This document shows, one piece after another, positions 14,378 through 20,674 of a stretch of 20,674 nucleotides of DNA. Source of the DNA: Bacteroidota bacterium (GTDB taxonomy: Bacteria > Bacteroidota > Bacteroidia > Bacteroidales > VadinHA17). The position numbers and the translations under genes are program-made. Position 1 is the first letter of the stretch. The number at the start of each line of letters is the position of its first letter. Location of the stretch: NCBI GenBank assembly GCA_023430725.1, contig JAEYZD010000040.1:1-20674 (forward strand). Direction: 5' to 3'. The notes beneath the pieces are model-generated. The model had not been told where the DNA came from, made no database searches, and saw nothing but the letters and a program-made list of their open reading frames with translations.

Positions 14378-14995
14378 ATGAAAAAGTTCATTGTCATTGC
14401 TCTTGCACTTGTTCTTGCCGCACCGCTGTTTTCACAGGTAAAATTTGGTCTTAAGGCCGGGGCAAGCACCGACTTCACCTTCACCGACCAGACCTTTCAG
14501 GGTACAAATGTCGATGTGATAATTCAGAATGCCAAGGATGCCGAGTGGGGCTTCCAGGGAGGGGTTTTCATGAGGGCAACCATTGCAGGTTTCTATATTC
14601 AGCCGGAATTATTACTTGCAACAGCCACCAATTCAGTGTCATATGAAGATGTTGAGGCTGGCGGCGCTCCGGTGATATACAATCAGAAGTTCAATAAGCT
14701 GAACATCCCGGTACTTCTCGGACTTAAAGTAGGTCCGGTGAGGATCAATGCAGGCCCGGCAGCTTCGGTGATGATCTCTGATCCTAAGGAGATCATTGAC
14801 GGTGCCACCTATAAGAAGGCCACCTTCGGCTACCAGGCCGGCGTAGGCTTTGACGTGCTGAAGAGGCTGACCTTCGACCTCAGGTATGAGGGTAACCTGA
14901 ACCAGTTCGGTGACGAGATTGAGATAGGCAACCAGACATTCCAGCTCGATGACAGGACTGGAGCCATCCTGTTCCATGTAGGACTGATATTCTGA
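14378..14995 (+). CDS. Small outer-membrane beta-barrel protein (PorT-like)
   Basis: 205 residues. Signal peptide 1-19 (MKKFIVIALALVLAAPLFS). The mature sequence has a repeated pattern of short amphipathic strands with glycine turns, starting VKFGLKAGASTDFTFTDQTF, continuing WGFQGGVFMRATIAGFYIQP, KLNIPVLLGLKVGPVRINAG, FGYQAGVGFDVLKRLTFDLR and ending AILFHVGLIF. This is the PorT/OMP_b-brl type of Bacteroidota, an eight- to ten-stranded barrel; the terminal Phe is the outer-membrane assembly signal. Function is probably structural or porin-like; the sequence does not say more. An intrinsic terminator follows 17 nt after the stop. Confidence 0.9.
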   Translation: MKKFIVIALALVLAAPLFSQVKFGLKAGASTDFTFTDQTFQGTNVDVIIQNAKDAEWGFQGGVFMRATIAGFYIQPELLLATATNSVSYEDVEAGGAPVIYNQKFNKLNIPVLLGLKVGPVRINAGPAASVMISDPKEIIDGATYKKATFGYQAGVGFDVLKRLTFDLRYEGNLNQFGDEIEIGNQTFQLDDRTGAILFHVGLIF

Positions 14996-15014
14996 CACCT
15001 GCCAAATCAGAAGG

Positions 15015-15047
15015 AACTCTTCCGCTGTTTCCGGAAGAGTTTTTTTT
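15015..15047 (+). terminator. Intrinsic terminator after the outer-membrane protein gene
   Basis: AACTCTTCCG (15015-15024) pairs exactly with CGGAAGAGTT (15032-15041) over a 7-nt loop and is followed by a T run to 15047. It is the clearest rho-independent terminator in the window and separates the upstream gene from cls. Confidence 0.9.
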
Positions 15048-15054
15048 ATATTTA
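15047..15054 (+). promoter_or_regulatory. Near -7 element before cls
   Basis: TATATTTA differs from TAnnTTTG only in the last base. It directly follows the terminator T tract and ends 23 nt before the cls ATG. No -33 TTTG is seen, and the A/T-rich context makes chance likely. Confidence 0.25.
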
Positions 15055-15077
15055 CGGGAGCAAGCTAACTGTACTTC

Positions 15078-16544
15078 ATGATCCTGGCAGGTAATGGAAT
15101 AATTGTTTTACGAAACGTACTTGCGGTAGTCTACCTCATCGCAGTGTTCGCAATCTGCCTGATGATAGTCTTTGAGAACCGCAATCCGGTCAAGACCCTC
15201 TCATGGATGCTTGTCATACTGTTTATTCCTGTTGCCGGCATGATAGTCTATTTCTTCTTCGGCCGCAATTACCGGAAGCAGAAGATTTACAGCCGCAAGA
15301 GTCTGGCTGACAGCGCGAGGCTCGAGGATCATGCTGACCGCCAGGTCAGGCTCCTTTCAAAATACCTGTCGGGGGACAGTGCGGCTGTTAGGTCAAAGGA
15401 GCACCTTATCCACCTGATGCTCAGGAATAACCGGTCGCTGCTCACGCTTGACAACAGGATTGACCTCCTTGTCAACGGCCGCCAGACTTTTCCTGCTATG
15501 CTTGATGCCATCGCGTCAGCTACTAACTATATCCACCTTGAATTCTATCGTTTCGAGCCGGACACCCTGGGCATGGAGTTCAGCGAGCTGATGAAGCGCA
15601 AGGCGAAGGAAGGGGTCAGGGTAAGGGTTATTTATGACGATGTTGGCAGCTGGAACATCCGTAAACCGTATATTAAAAAGATGCGCGAAGCCGGTGTTCA
15701 GATTCATACGTTTATGCCGGTCCGCTTTCCAAACTTCTCCAGCAAGATCAACTACCGGAACCACCGGAAGATACTGGTTGTTGATGGGAAGGTTGGTTTT
15801 GTCGGAGGACTCAATATTGCGGACAAGTACCTTCACGGACTGCCTGACCTCGGGCCATGGGTTGACACACACCTGAGGCTTGAGGGCGAGGCTGTTGCGG
15901 CGCTGGACAGGGTCTTTGTTGCTGACTGGGACTTTGTCAGCGGGGAGGAACTGCCGCCTGACGCAGCCCTTGATCATGTCGTGCGCACCGGCAACAGGTG
16001 CCTGGTTCAGGTAGCCTCCAGCGGCCCCGATACTGACTGGGCAACAATCATGCAGGTTTACTTCTCCGCAATTGCCACGGCAAAGTCTTCGATATACCTC
16101 ACATCGCCATATTTCAGCCCGGACGAGAGCCTTCTGACCGCGCTGAAGACCGCAGCCCTCAGTGGTGTTGATGTGAGGATGATCTTTCCTGAATTCACTG
16201 ACTCCATAATAGCAAACTGGAACACCCGCTCCTATATCTCTGAGCTGCTCGATGCCGGGGTTAGGGTATTCCTTTACAGAAACGGATTCATTCATTCCAA
16301 ATACCTCCTGGTGGATAATATATTCTCCTCTGTCGGCTCACCCAATGTCGATGTCAGAAGTTTCGACCTTGACTTCGAGGTTACAGCCCTCATTTACGAC
16401 GAGGATTTCGCCCTGCGACTGGGAGTCCTCTTTGCCGAGGATGTCAAGAACTGTTATGAGATAAGCAGGGATGAGTGGGATAAAAGACCGAGGAGGGAGA
16501 GATACAAGGAGTCGATAGCGCGCATTTTCGGGCCGCTTTACTAA
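15078..16544 (+). CDS. cls: Cardiolipin synthase
   Basis: 488 residues. Condenses phosphatidylglycerol to cardiolipin, or uses phosphatidylglycerol and a second phospholipid, depending on subtype. Two N-terminal transmembrane helices (about 10-30 and 41-61, including NPVKTLSWMLVILFIPVAG) and FFGRNYRKQK are the standard ClsA-like start. Two phospholipase D HKD motifs are intact: H229-x-K231-x4-D236 (NHRKILVVDGKVGFVGG) and H406-x-K408-x4-D413 (IHSKYLLVDN), each followed by the usual Gly-Gly or Ser-Pro-Asn segment. The ATG at 15078 gives the full N-terminus. It is bound to the inner membrane. mltG starts 11 nt after its stop, so the two are likely one operon of envelope enzymes. Confidence 0.95.
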   Translation: MILAGNGIIVLRNVLAVVYLIAVFAICLMIVFENRNPVKTLSWMLVILFIPVAGMIVYFFFGRNYRKQKIYSRKSLADSARLEDHADRQVRLLSKYLSGDSAAVRSKEHLIHLMLRNNRSLLTLDNRIDLLVNGRQTFPAMLDAIASATNYIHLEFYRFEPDTLGMEFSELMKRKAKEGVRVRVIYDDVGSWNIRKPYIKKMREAGVQIHTFMPVRFPNFSSKINYRNHRKILVVDGKVGFVGGLNIADKYLHGLPDLGPWVDTHLRLEGEAVAALDRVFVADWDFVSGEELPPDAALDHVVRTGNRCLVQVASSGPDTDWATIMQVYFSAIATAKSSIYLTSPYFSPDESLLTALKTAALSGVDVRMIFPEFTDSIIANWNTRSYISELLDAGVRVFLYRNGFIHSKYLLVDNIFSSVGSPNVDVRSFDLDFEVTALIYDEDFALRLGVLFAEDVKNCYEISRDEWDKRPRRERYKESIARIFGPLY

Positions 16545-16555
16545 CTTCGCACCCG

Positions 16556-17581
16556 ATGAAAAAACTGATACTCGTACTGTTTTATATAATTCTTGCGGCA
16601 GGGTTCATGATAACCCTTTTCCTCTGGATGACGGTCCTGAGAAAGAATGTGAAGGCTGATGAGCCGGTAAGAATCTACGTTCCCACCGGATCTGACTTCA
16701 ATGCCCTGACTGACACTCTTGAGAGCACCGGTGTTCTTCGCAGCAAGGGGAGTTTCCTGCTCACCTCAAGGCTTAAATCCTACGGACGTTCAGTCAAGCC
16801 CGGTTCATACATCCTGGAGCCCGGCATGAGCAACAACGCGCTGGTTAATATGCTCCGTTCAGGACAGCAGGCCGCGGTTAATGTCACGTTCAACAACATA
16901 AGGACCCTGGGGGAGCTCGCCGGAAAAATCGGAGGCCAGATTGAGGCTGATTCGGCAGATATATCTGCCTTCCTGGCTGATGAGGCAAATTTCAGGGATG
17001 ACGGCTTTGACAGGCTGACTCTGATATCTGTCTTTATACCTGACACATACCAGGTTTACTGGTCAGTTGATGCCCGGGGTTTCTACCGAAGGATGCTGAA
17101 GGAATATCGCGATTACTGGACCGCGGAGCGAAAAGCCCTGGCTGAGGAAAAGGGTCTGACCCCTGCGGAGGTGTCAATTCTTGCCTCAATCGTTGACGAG
17201 GAAGCTTCAAAGGCAGATGAGAAACCGCGAATTGCAGGCGTATATCTGAACAGGCTCCGCGTGGGTATGCCCCTGCAGGCTGACCCGACGGTCAAGTTTG
17301 CGGTAAATGATTTTACTCTGCGCCGGATTCTGAACAGGCATCTGGAGGTTGATTCACCGTATAATACCTATAAATATTCCGGTTTGCCGCCCGGACCTAT
17401 AAGGTGTCCTTCGCGCTCAGGACTGGAATCTGTCCTCAACCCGGAGAAGCATGAATACCTCTTTTTCGTTGCGAAGTTCGACGGTTCAGGTTATCATCAT
17501 TTCTCACGCACCCTGGCAGAGCACAACAGGTATGCCGCCTCATACAGGCGAGAGTTGAACAAGAGAAGGATTTACCGGTAA
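16556..17581 (+). CDS. mltG: Endolytic murein transglycosylase
   Basis: 341 residues. Cleaves nascent peptidoglycan strands during synthesis. One N-terminal transmembrane helix (about 4-25, KLILVLFYIILAAGFMITLF) anchors it, with the rest outside the cytoplasm. A LysM-like subdomain lies about 38-110 (PGSYILEPGMSNNALV). The YceG catalytic part shows ASIVDEEASKADEKPRIAGV, where the last Glu (216) aligns with the catalytic Glu of E. coli MltG, followed by YLNRLRVGMPLQADPTVKFA, SPYNTYKYSGLPPGPI and a final FVAKFDGSGYHHFS. Family length is usual. It is 11 nt from cls, forming a cardiolipin/peptidoglycan pair. The product converges tail to tail with the next gene, with one base between stops. Confidence 0.93.
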   Translation: MKKLILVLFYIILAAGFMITLFLWMTVLRKNVKADEPVRIYVPTGSDFNALTDTLESTGVLRSKGSFLLTSRLKSYGRSVKPGSYILEPGMSNNALVNMLRSGQQAAVNVTFNNIRTLGELAGKIGGQIEADSADISAFLADEANFRDDGFDRLTLISVFIPDTYQVYWSVDARGFYRRMLKEYRDYWTAERKALAEEKGLTPAEVSILASIVDEEASKADEKPRIAGVYLNRLRVGMPLQADPTVKFAVNDFTLRRILNRHLEVDSPYNTYKYSGLPPGPIRCPSRSGLESVLNPEKHEYLFFVAKFDGSGYHHFSRTLAEHNRYAASYRRELNKRRIYR

Positions 17582-17582
17582 A

Positions 17583-18731
17583 TCAGTTGTTTCCGGTGTA
17601 GTTATTCAGCCATCCGATGATTCTGCCGGCATTGACCCTGTTGTCTGCAACCTCCTGAAGCAGCGCTGTGCGTTTATCCTTAATCTCCGGGGTAAAGGTC
17701 TCTCTCATGAGCTTGTCAGTGAGGCTGATCCAGTCTCCGGGACTATTTGCCACGTGACAAAGCTCCTCGAGGCTTGTACCTGAGACAGCAGCAGGAGAGG
17801 CCACCACATGGCGGCCATAGCACAGTGCATTGATCAGTTTCAGCTTTATCCCGGAAGGCTGGGAGGAATTAAGAAGGCAGACCTGGGCATTTGTAACCAG
17901 CTCATTCATCTTTTCCGGGTCCGGATTTGGTATGATCCTGACATGCCTGAGCGCGGAGGCGGCCTTGAACAGCTCGGCGGATGGCCTTTTGCCTGCAAGT
18001 ATTGTCTTGTATTTCCATCCCTGTGCCACCTCCCTAACTATCTGCAGGGCAGCTGCATTGTTCTCAGCCGTGGAGAAATCACCGTGCATAAGCACATAGT
18101 CTCCCTTTCCTGAAGATGAACAGCACCCGTCACCGGGGTGGAACGGACCCACAAAGAGGGCGTTGCCGTACCTGGCACTGAAATAATCAGTGTCCCCGGG
18201 AGAGATGGAGAGCAGTTGTGAGGCTGCCGCTAGTTTTTTTTCATAGCGCTCGAGCTTCCTGGCTTCGGAATTGAAGTAATGCCTTCTTAACGGATTTTTC
18301 TCACTTACAGCCAGGTTGCGATAGTATATGTGTTCGATGTTGTGCGTCCTGACCATCGTGATCCTGTCAGCCAGAGCCGGATTATCAAGGAAGTGAGTCG
18401 TGTGAAGACCTTCAAAGATTATCGGATGATCGTCGGTCAGCAGGTCCTTGAGCAGCATGCTGTTCTTTCGTGACAGAACGATGAAGGGCTCGCGGCTGAA
18501 GAGATGGAAAAGATTCAGTTCACGCCTGTAATAGTGAACGCGGAGGCATTCGCGCTCCAGCGTGCGGGAACGGCTCCGGCCATAGCTGAAACAATGAAGT
18601 ATCACGCCGATGCCCTGTTTTTTCAGTGCTGAGATCTTGTAAAATACATCCATTATGCCGCCGTAATCAGGCGGATAGGGAACATTGAAGCTGACCAGGT
18701 GTATTATTCTGTTGCCGGGGGTGTAGTCCAT
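17583..18731 (-). CDS. GT4-type glycosyltransferase
   Basis: 382 residues. GT-B fold: N-terminal half begins IIHLVSFNVPYPPDYGGIMD (9-28) with the nucleotide-sugar-enzyme Gly pair; MVRTHNIEHIYYRNLA (126-141) is typical of a Bacteroidota group of glycosyltransferases; the C-terminal half holds EKMNELVTNAQVCLLNSSQP and SGIKLKLINALCYGRHVVAS (293-312), the donor-binding region of GT4 enzymes. Substrates cannot be predicted; a role in extracellular polysaccharide, O-antigen-like or glycoprotein glycan assembly is inferred. It is cytoplasmic, with no membrane segment. It is divergent from another glycosyltransferase, and a perfect -7 element lies 19 nt before its ATG. It converges on mltG. Confidence 0.85.
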   Translation of the reverse strand: MDYTPGNRIIHLVSFNVPYPPDYGGIMDVFYKISALKKQGIGVILHCFSYGRSRSRTLERECLRVHYYRRELNLFHLFSREPFIVLSRKNSMLLKDLLTDDHPIIFEGLHTTHFLDNPALADRITMVRTHNIEHIYYRNLAVSEKNPLRRHYFNSEARKLERYEKKLAAASQLLSISPGDTDYFSARYGNALFVGPFHPGDGCCSSSGKGDYVLMHGDFSTAENNAAALQIVREVAQGWKYKTILAGKRPSAELFKAASALRHVRIIPNPDPEKMNELVTNAQVCLLNSSQPSGIKLKLINALCYGRHVVASPAAVSGTSLEELCHVANSPGDWISLTDKLMRETFTPEIKDKRTALLQEVADNRVNAGRIIGWLNNYTGNN

Positions 18732-18750
18732 GAGGTCCGAATACGATTTA

Positions 18751-18758
18751 CAAACATA
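18751..18758 (-). promoter_or_regulatory. -7 element for the minus-strand glycosyltransferase
   Basis: TATGTTTG on the minus strand matches TAnnTTTG exactly, 19 nt before the ATG at 18731. No -33 TTTG is visible. A plus-strand near-match, TATCTTTC at 18778-18785, may serve the divergent gene. Confidence 0.45.
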
Positions 18759-18830
18759 ACTAAAATAAATTCTTTCGTATCTTTCATCCGGACTGACTCT
18801 AAAGATATCCGAGAGTTTTACATAACCGTG

Positions 18831-19964
18831 ATGAAGCGAGCCGTGATTGCAGTAATCAGTGACCTGTCAACCGACATGAGGGTCAGGAAGCTTGCTTTGC
18901 TGATGGCTGAAGAGGGTCTTGATGTAACGGTTATCGGAAGGATGTCAGATTCTCCATTGCCTGCGACGGTTACGGGGATCAGGGCATTCCGGATTTGGGT
19001 CCCCTTCAGGAAGGGGCCGGCAATGTACATGCTTTTCAATCTCTTCCTGTTTTTCAGGCTTCTTTTCAGTCGGTATGAGATATGCGTTGCATGCGATCTG
19101 GATACCCTCATACCATGCTATATTGTTTCAGGCTTATTCAGAAGGAAGCTCATATATGACTCGCATGAATATTTTACCGGGCAATATAGCCTTGAGGATC
19201 GGCATTTCAGGCATTTTCTGTGGAAGAGCGCAGAGCGATTGACTGTTCCCCGTGTAAAGTTTATGATTACGGTAAGTGATTCCATAGCAAATCTTTACAG
19301 ATATGAATACGGGGTTGATCCGGTTGTTGTAAGGAATGTCGCCTCTGATGTAAGTCACCTTGAGCCGCGACACAGGAGTGACCTTGGCGCAACGGATAAT
19401 GAGTTGCTGCTGGTTTGCCAGGGCTCCGGGATCAATCCCGGCCGCGGGGGAGAGGAGTTGATCGGAGCCATGGCCATGACTTCGGGAGTACGGCTTCTGT
19501 TCATAGGTTCAGGTGATGCCATGGACCACCTGCACAGGATTGCAGCCGAGAGCCCGGCCCGTGACCGCATCAATTTCCTGCCCCGGATGCCCTGGGAAGA
19601 GATGATGCGTTACACCATGTGCTGCGACGCTGGAATTTCCGCTGATACGGATACCTGCATCAACCAGCGCTACAGCCTGCCCAACAAACTGTTTGACTAT
19701 ATTGCAGCCGGAATACCGGCAGTTGTTTCACCGCTTCCCGAGATCGTTGCCCTGGTAAAGCACTACGGGTGCGGAACAGTGCTGGAGGAGGTTACGCCCG
19801 AAGCCATTGCGCGGGAGATACAGAGGCTGGCTGATAACCCTGTATTGCTTCATGCTCTCAGGGATAAGGCCCGTGCAGCAAGGCGGGAATTGACCTGGGA
19901 AAAGGAAAAACTGCTGGAACAAGAACTGATCAGAAGTGTTATTAAGTCAAAATCGAATAAATGA
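18831..19964 (+). CDS. GT4-type glycosyltransferase
   Basis: 377 residues from ATG 18831. The frame opens further upstream, but that would run into the divergent promoter region, and MKRAVIAVISDLSTDMRVRK is a normal start for this group. N-terminal half: DMRVRKLALLMAEEGLDVTV and CDLDTLIPCYI, then KLIYDSHEYFTGQ (about 106-118). C-terminal half: LLLVCQGSGINPGRGGEELI, LLFIGSGDAM, and YSLPNKLFDYIAAGIPAVVS (281-300), the donor-binding segment of GT4 enzymes. A hydrophobic stretch about 62-80 (AMYMLFNLFLFFRLLFS) suggests membrane association. Its stop overlaps the start of the DUF6132 gene by 4 nt (ATGA), so they are translationally coupled. Confidence 0.85.
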   Translation: MKRAVIAVISDLSTDMRVRKLALLMAEEGLDVTVIGRMSDSPLPATVTGIRAFRIWVPFRKGPAMYMLFNLFLFFRLLFSRYEICVACDLDTLIPCYIVSGLFRRKLIYDSHEYFTGQYSLEDRHFRHFLWKSAERLTVPRVKFMITVSDSIANLYRYEYGVDPVVVRNVASDVSHLEPRHRSDLGATDNELLLVCQGSGINPGRGGEELIGAMAMTSGVRLLFIGSGDAMDHLHRIAAESPARDRINFLPRMPWEEMMRYTMCCDAGISADTDTCINQRYSLPNKLFDYIAAGIPAVVSPLPEIVALVKHYGCGTVLEEVTPEAIAREIQRLADNPVLLHALRDKARAARRELTWEKEKLLEQELIRSVIKSKSNK

Positions 19965-20194
19965 ACAGAGCATTTTTCAGAAAATATCTGCCTGAGATCA
20001 TCGGTACACTGCTCGGGGCAGCCGGCGGATTCATATACTGGAAGTATGTGGGATGCCTGACTGGCACCTGCGCAATAAAGTCAAACTGGTATCTTATGAT
20101 CCCGTGGGCTGCCGTGCTCGGGTTCCTGGCCGGATCGGTTGCGGGAGATTTCATCAGGAAGAGAAAGAAGCCCGAAGCTCAGGAAGGCAACTGA
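19961..20194 (+). CDS. Small DUF6132-like membrane protein
   Basis: 77 residues. Two predicted transmembrane helices (about 9-29 and 47-64) flank a conserved-looking loop with two cysteines, YWKYVGCLTGTCAIKSNWYL, and end in a basic tail (RKRKKPEAQ). The Y/W-K-x-V-G-C-x-x-G-T-C segment is the mark of the DUF6132 family of Bacteroidota. Function is unknown. It overlaps the upstream glycosyltransferase by 4 nt (ATGA), so it is cotranslated, but the family is not tied to glycosylation as far as I know. Confidence 0.8.
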   Translation: MNRAFFRKYLPEIIGTLLGAAGGFIYWKYVGCLTGTCAIKSNWYLMIPWAAVLGFLAGSVAGDFIRKRKKPEAQEGN

Positions 20195-20237
20195 TTGGTT
20201 ATTTGCCGGCCTGGTGGAGATCACTTTCCGGGTGACT

Positions 20238-20268
20238 TTTGCCATGATATTGTAAGCGGGGAAGTTTG
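20238..20268 (+). promoter_or_regulatory. Candidate full Bacteroidota promoter before the Tat lipoprotein gene
   Basis: TTTG (20238-20241) is followed after 19 nt by GAAGTTTG (20261-20268), which differs from TAnnTTTG only in the first base. Spacing fits the known TTTG-N19-21-TAnnTTTG layout. Transcription would start about 20274, giving a leader of roughly 35 nt. Confidence 0.5.
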
Positions 20269-20309
20269 TATATTGCATACAGATTACCACAGCAAACCAA
20301 CCCGTATCC

Positions 20310-20674
20310 ATGAAAACAAACCGCAGGAATTTTCTTCGCACGGCAGCAGTTGTCGGTGCAGGCACAGTCACAGCCGCATCGCTGGCTTCATGCTCCCGCC
20401 GTGAGAGGTCGGCTGAGGCAATGGCCTCAGTGAGGGAAGCCGTCATGGCAGCCCATGCCCAGAGCTTCAACATGTCAGGTTATGCAGCACCACCGGTTGA
20501 AAAGGTGCGCGTCGGATTCATCGGGCTTGGGATGAGAGGACCGGGCGCCGTGGAGCGTATGGCTCACATTGAAGGGGTTGAAATTGTTGCGTTGTGCGAT
20601 ACCTATCCTGACCGTGTTGACAAGGTACAGGCAATTCTCACAAAGTTCGGTCTTCCTCAGGCAAAGGGCTTCAG
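20310..20674 (+). CDS. Tat-exported lipoprotein of Gfo/Idh/MocA family, probably GH109; 3' end cut
   Basis: The frame is open from ATG 20310 to the window edge (121 codons). The start MKTNRRNFLRTAAVVGAG is a twin-arginine signal (RRNFLR), and it ends in a lipobox, SLASC, so Cys28 would be lipidated after Tat export. The mature part carries the segment NMSGYAAPPVEKVRVGFIGL followed by GMRGPGAVERM, the Rossmann nucleotide-binding loop GxGxxG-like start of Gfo/Idh/MocA proteins, then ALCDTYPDR. The wording RGPGAVERMAHIEGVE is, in my memory, characteristic of GH109 alpha-N-acetylgalactosaminidases, which bind NAD and remove GalNAc from glycans using an unusual redox-based hydrolysis. Folded export with bound cofactor by Tat fits this. 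Catalytic residues lie beyond the edge, so the assignment is moderate. Confidence 0.8.
   Translation, partial: MKTNRRNFLRTAAVVGAGTVTAASLASCSRRERSAEAMASVREAVMAAHAQSFNMSGYAAPPVEKVRVGFIGLGMRGPGAVERMAHIEGVEIVALCDTYPDRVDKVQAILTKFGLPQAKGF

Noticed and set aside
15516..16295. 259-codon frame antisense to cls
   Set aside because: It is the shadow of a gene with two intact HKD motifs.
18699..18830. 44-residue extension of the plus-strand glycosyltransferase
   Set aside because: It would overlap the divergent gene's start and promoter; the family N-terminus begins at 18831.

Overview
The window looks like a Bacteroidota chromosome, most likely a Bacteroidales-type anaerobe or relative. The evidence is gene content and signals: a TonB-dependent receptor with an N-terminal carboxypeptidase-regulatory-like domain, a PorT-type outer-membrane barrel, the folP–cdaA pair, an IorA/IorB pair whose alpha subunit has no ferredoxin domain, a DUF6132 membrane protein, and a Tat-lipoprotein of the Gfo/Idh/MocA fold. 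Perfect copies of the Bacteroidota -7 promoter element TAnnTTTG occur in several intergenic gaps. Genes are densely packed. I see no tRNA, rRNA, CRISPR array, insertion sequence or phage gene; this is mostly chromosomal housekeeping and envelope content.

Layout. 1-306: PAS-domain protein, minus strand, running off the left edge. 422-2073: folP (dihydropteroate synthase) then cdaA (diadenylate cyclase). 2088-4002, minus: secreted ankyrin-repeat protein with a beta-rich, barrel-like C-terminus, overlapping a small lipoprotein gene. 4143-6200, plus: exported class C beta-lactamase-fold serine hydrolase, then a SRAP/YedK-type abasic-site DNA-protein crosslink protein. 6207-10097, minus: a three-gene outer-membrane cluster in transcription order secreted carboxypeptidase-regulatory-like protein, TonB-dependent receptor, TonB-like energy transducer. 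10214-12410, plus: iorA-iorB. 12411-12596: a gap with a perfect 12-bp hairpin between convergent genes. 12597-13625: tail-less ssb (minus) divergent from a small zinc-ribbon protein (plus), with a repeat-rich shared upstream region. 13749-14998: thioredoxin-fold secreted redoxin and an outer-membrane barrel protein, ended by a clear intrinsic terminator at 15015-15047. 15078-17581: cls (cardiolipin synthase) and mltG (endolytic transglycosylase). 17583-20194: two divergent family-4-type glycosyltransferases and a small DUF6132 protein. 20310-end: start of a Tat-lipoprotein oxidoreductase resembling GH109 alpha-N-acetylgalactosaminidases.

How it fits together. Much of the window serves the cell envelope: outer-membrane uptake (receptor plus its own TonB-like partner), phospholipid and peptidoglycan metabolism (cls-mltG), surface glycan assembly (glycosyltransferases), c-di-AMP signalling (cdaA) and periplasmic thiol chemistry. 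A smaller theme is DNA maintenance (SRAP, ssb and perhaps the zinc-ribbon protein). The least ordinary pieces are the ankyrin/barrel-like fusion with its lipoprotein, the receptor cluster with a dedicated cysteine-paired TonB-like protein, the SSB without an acidic tip, and the redoxin with a CxxC motif but no cis-proline.
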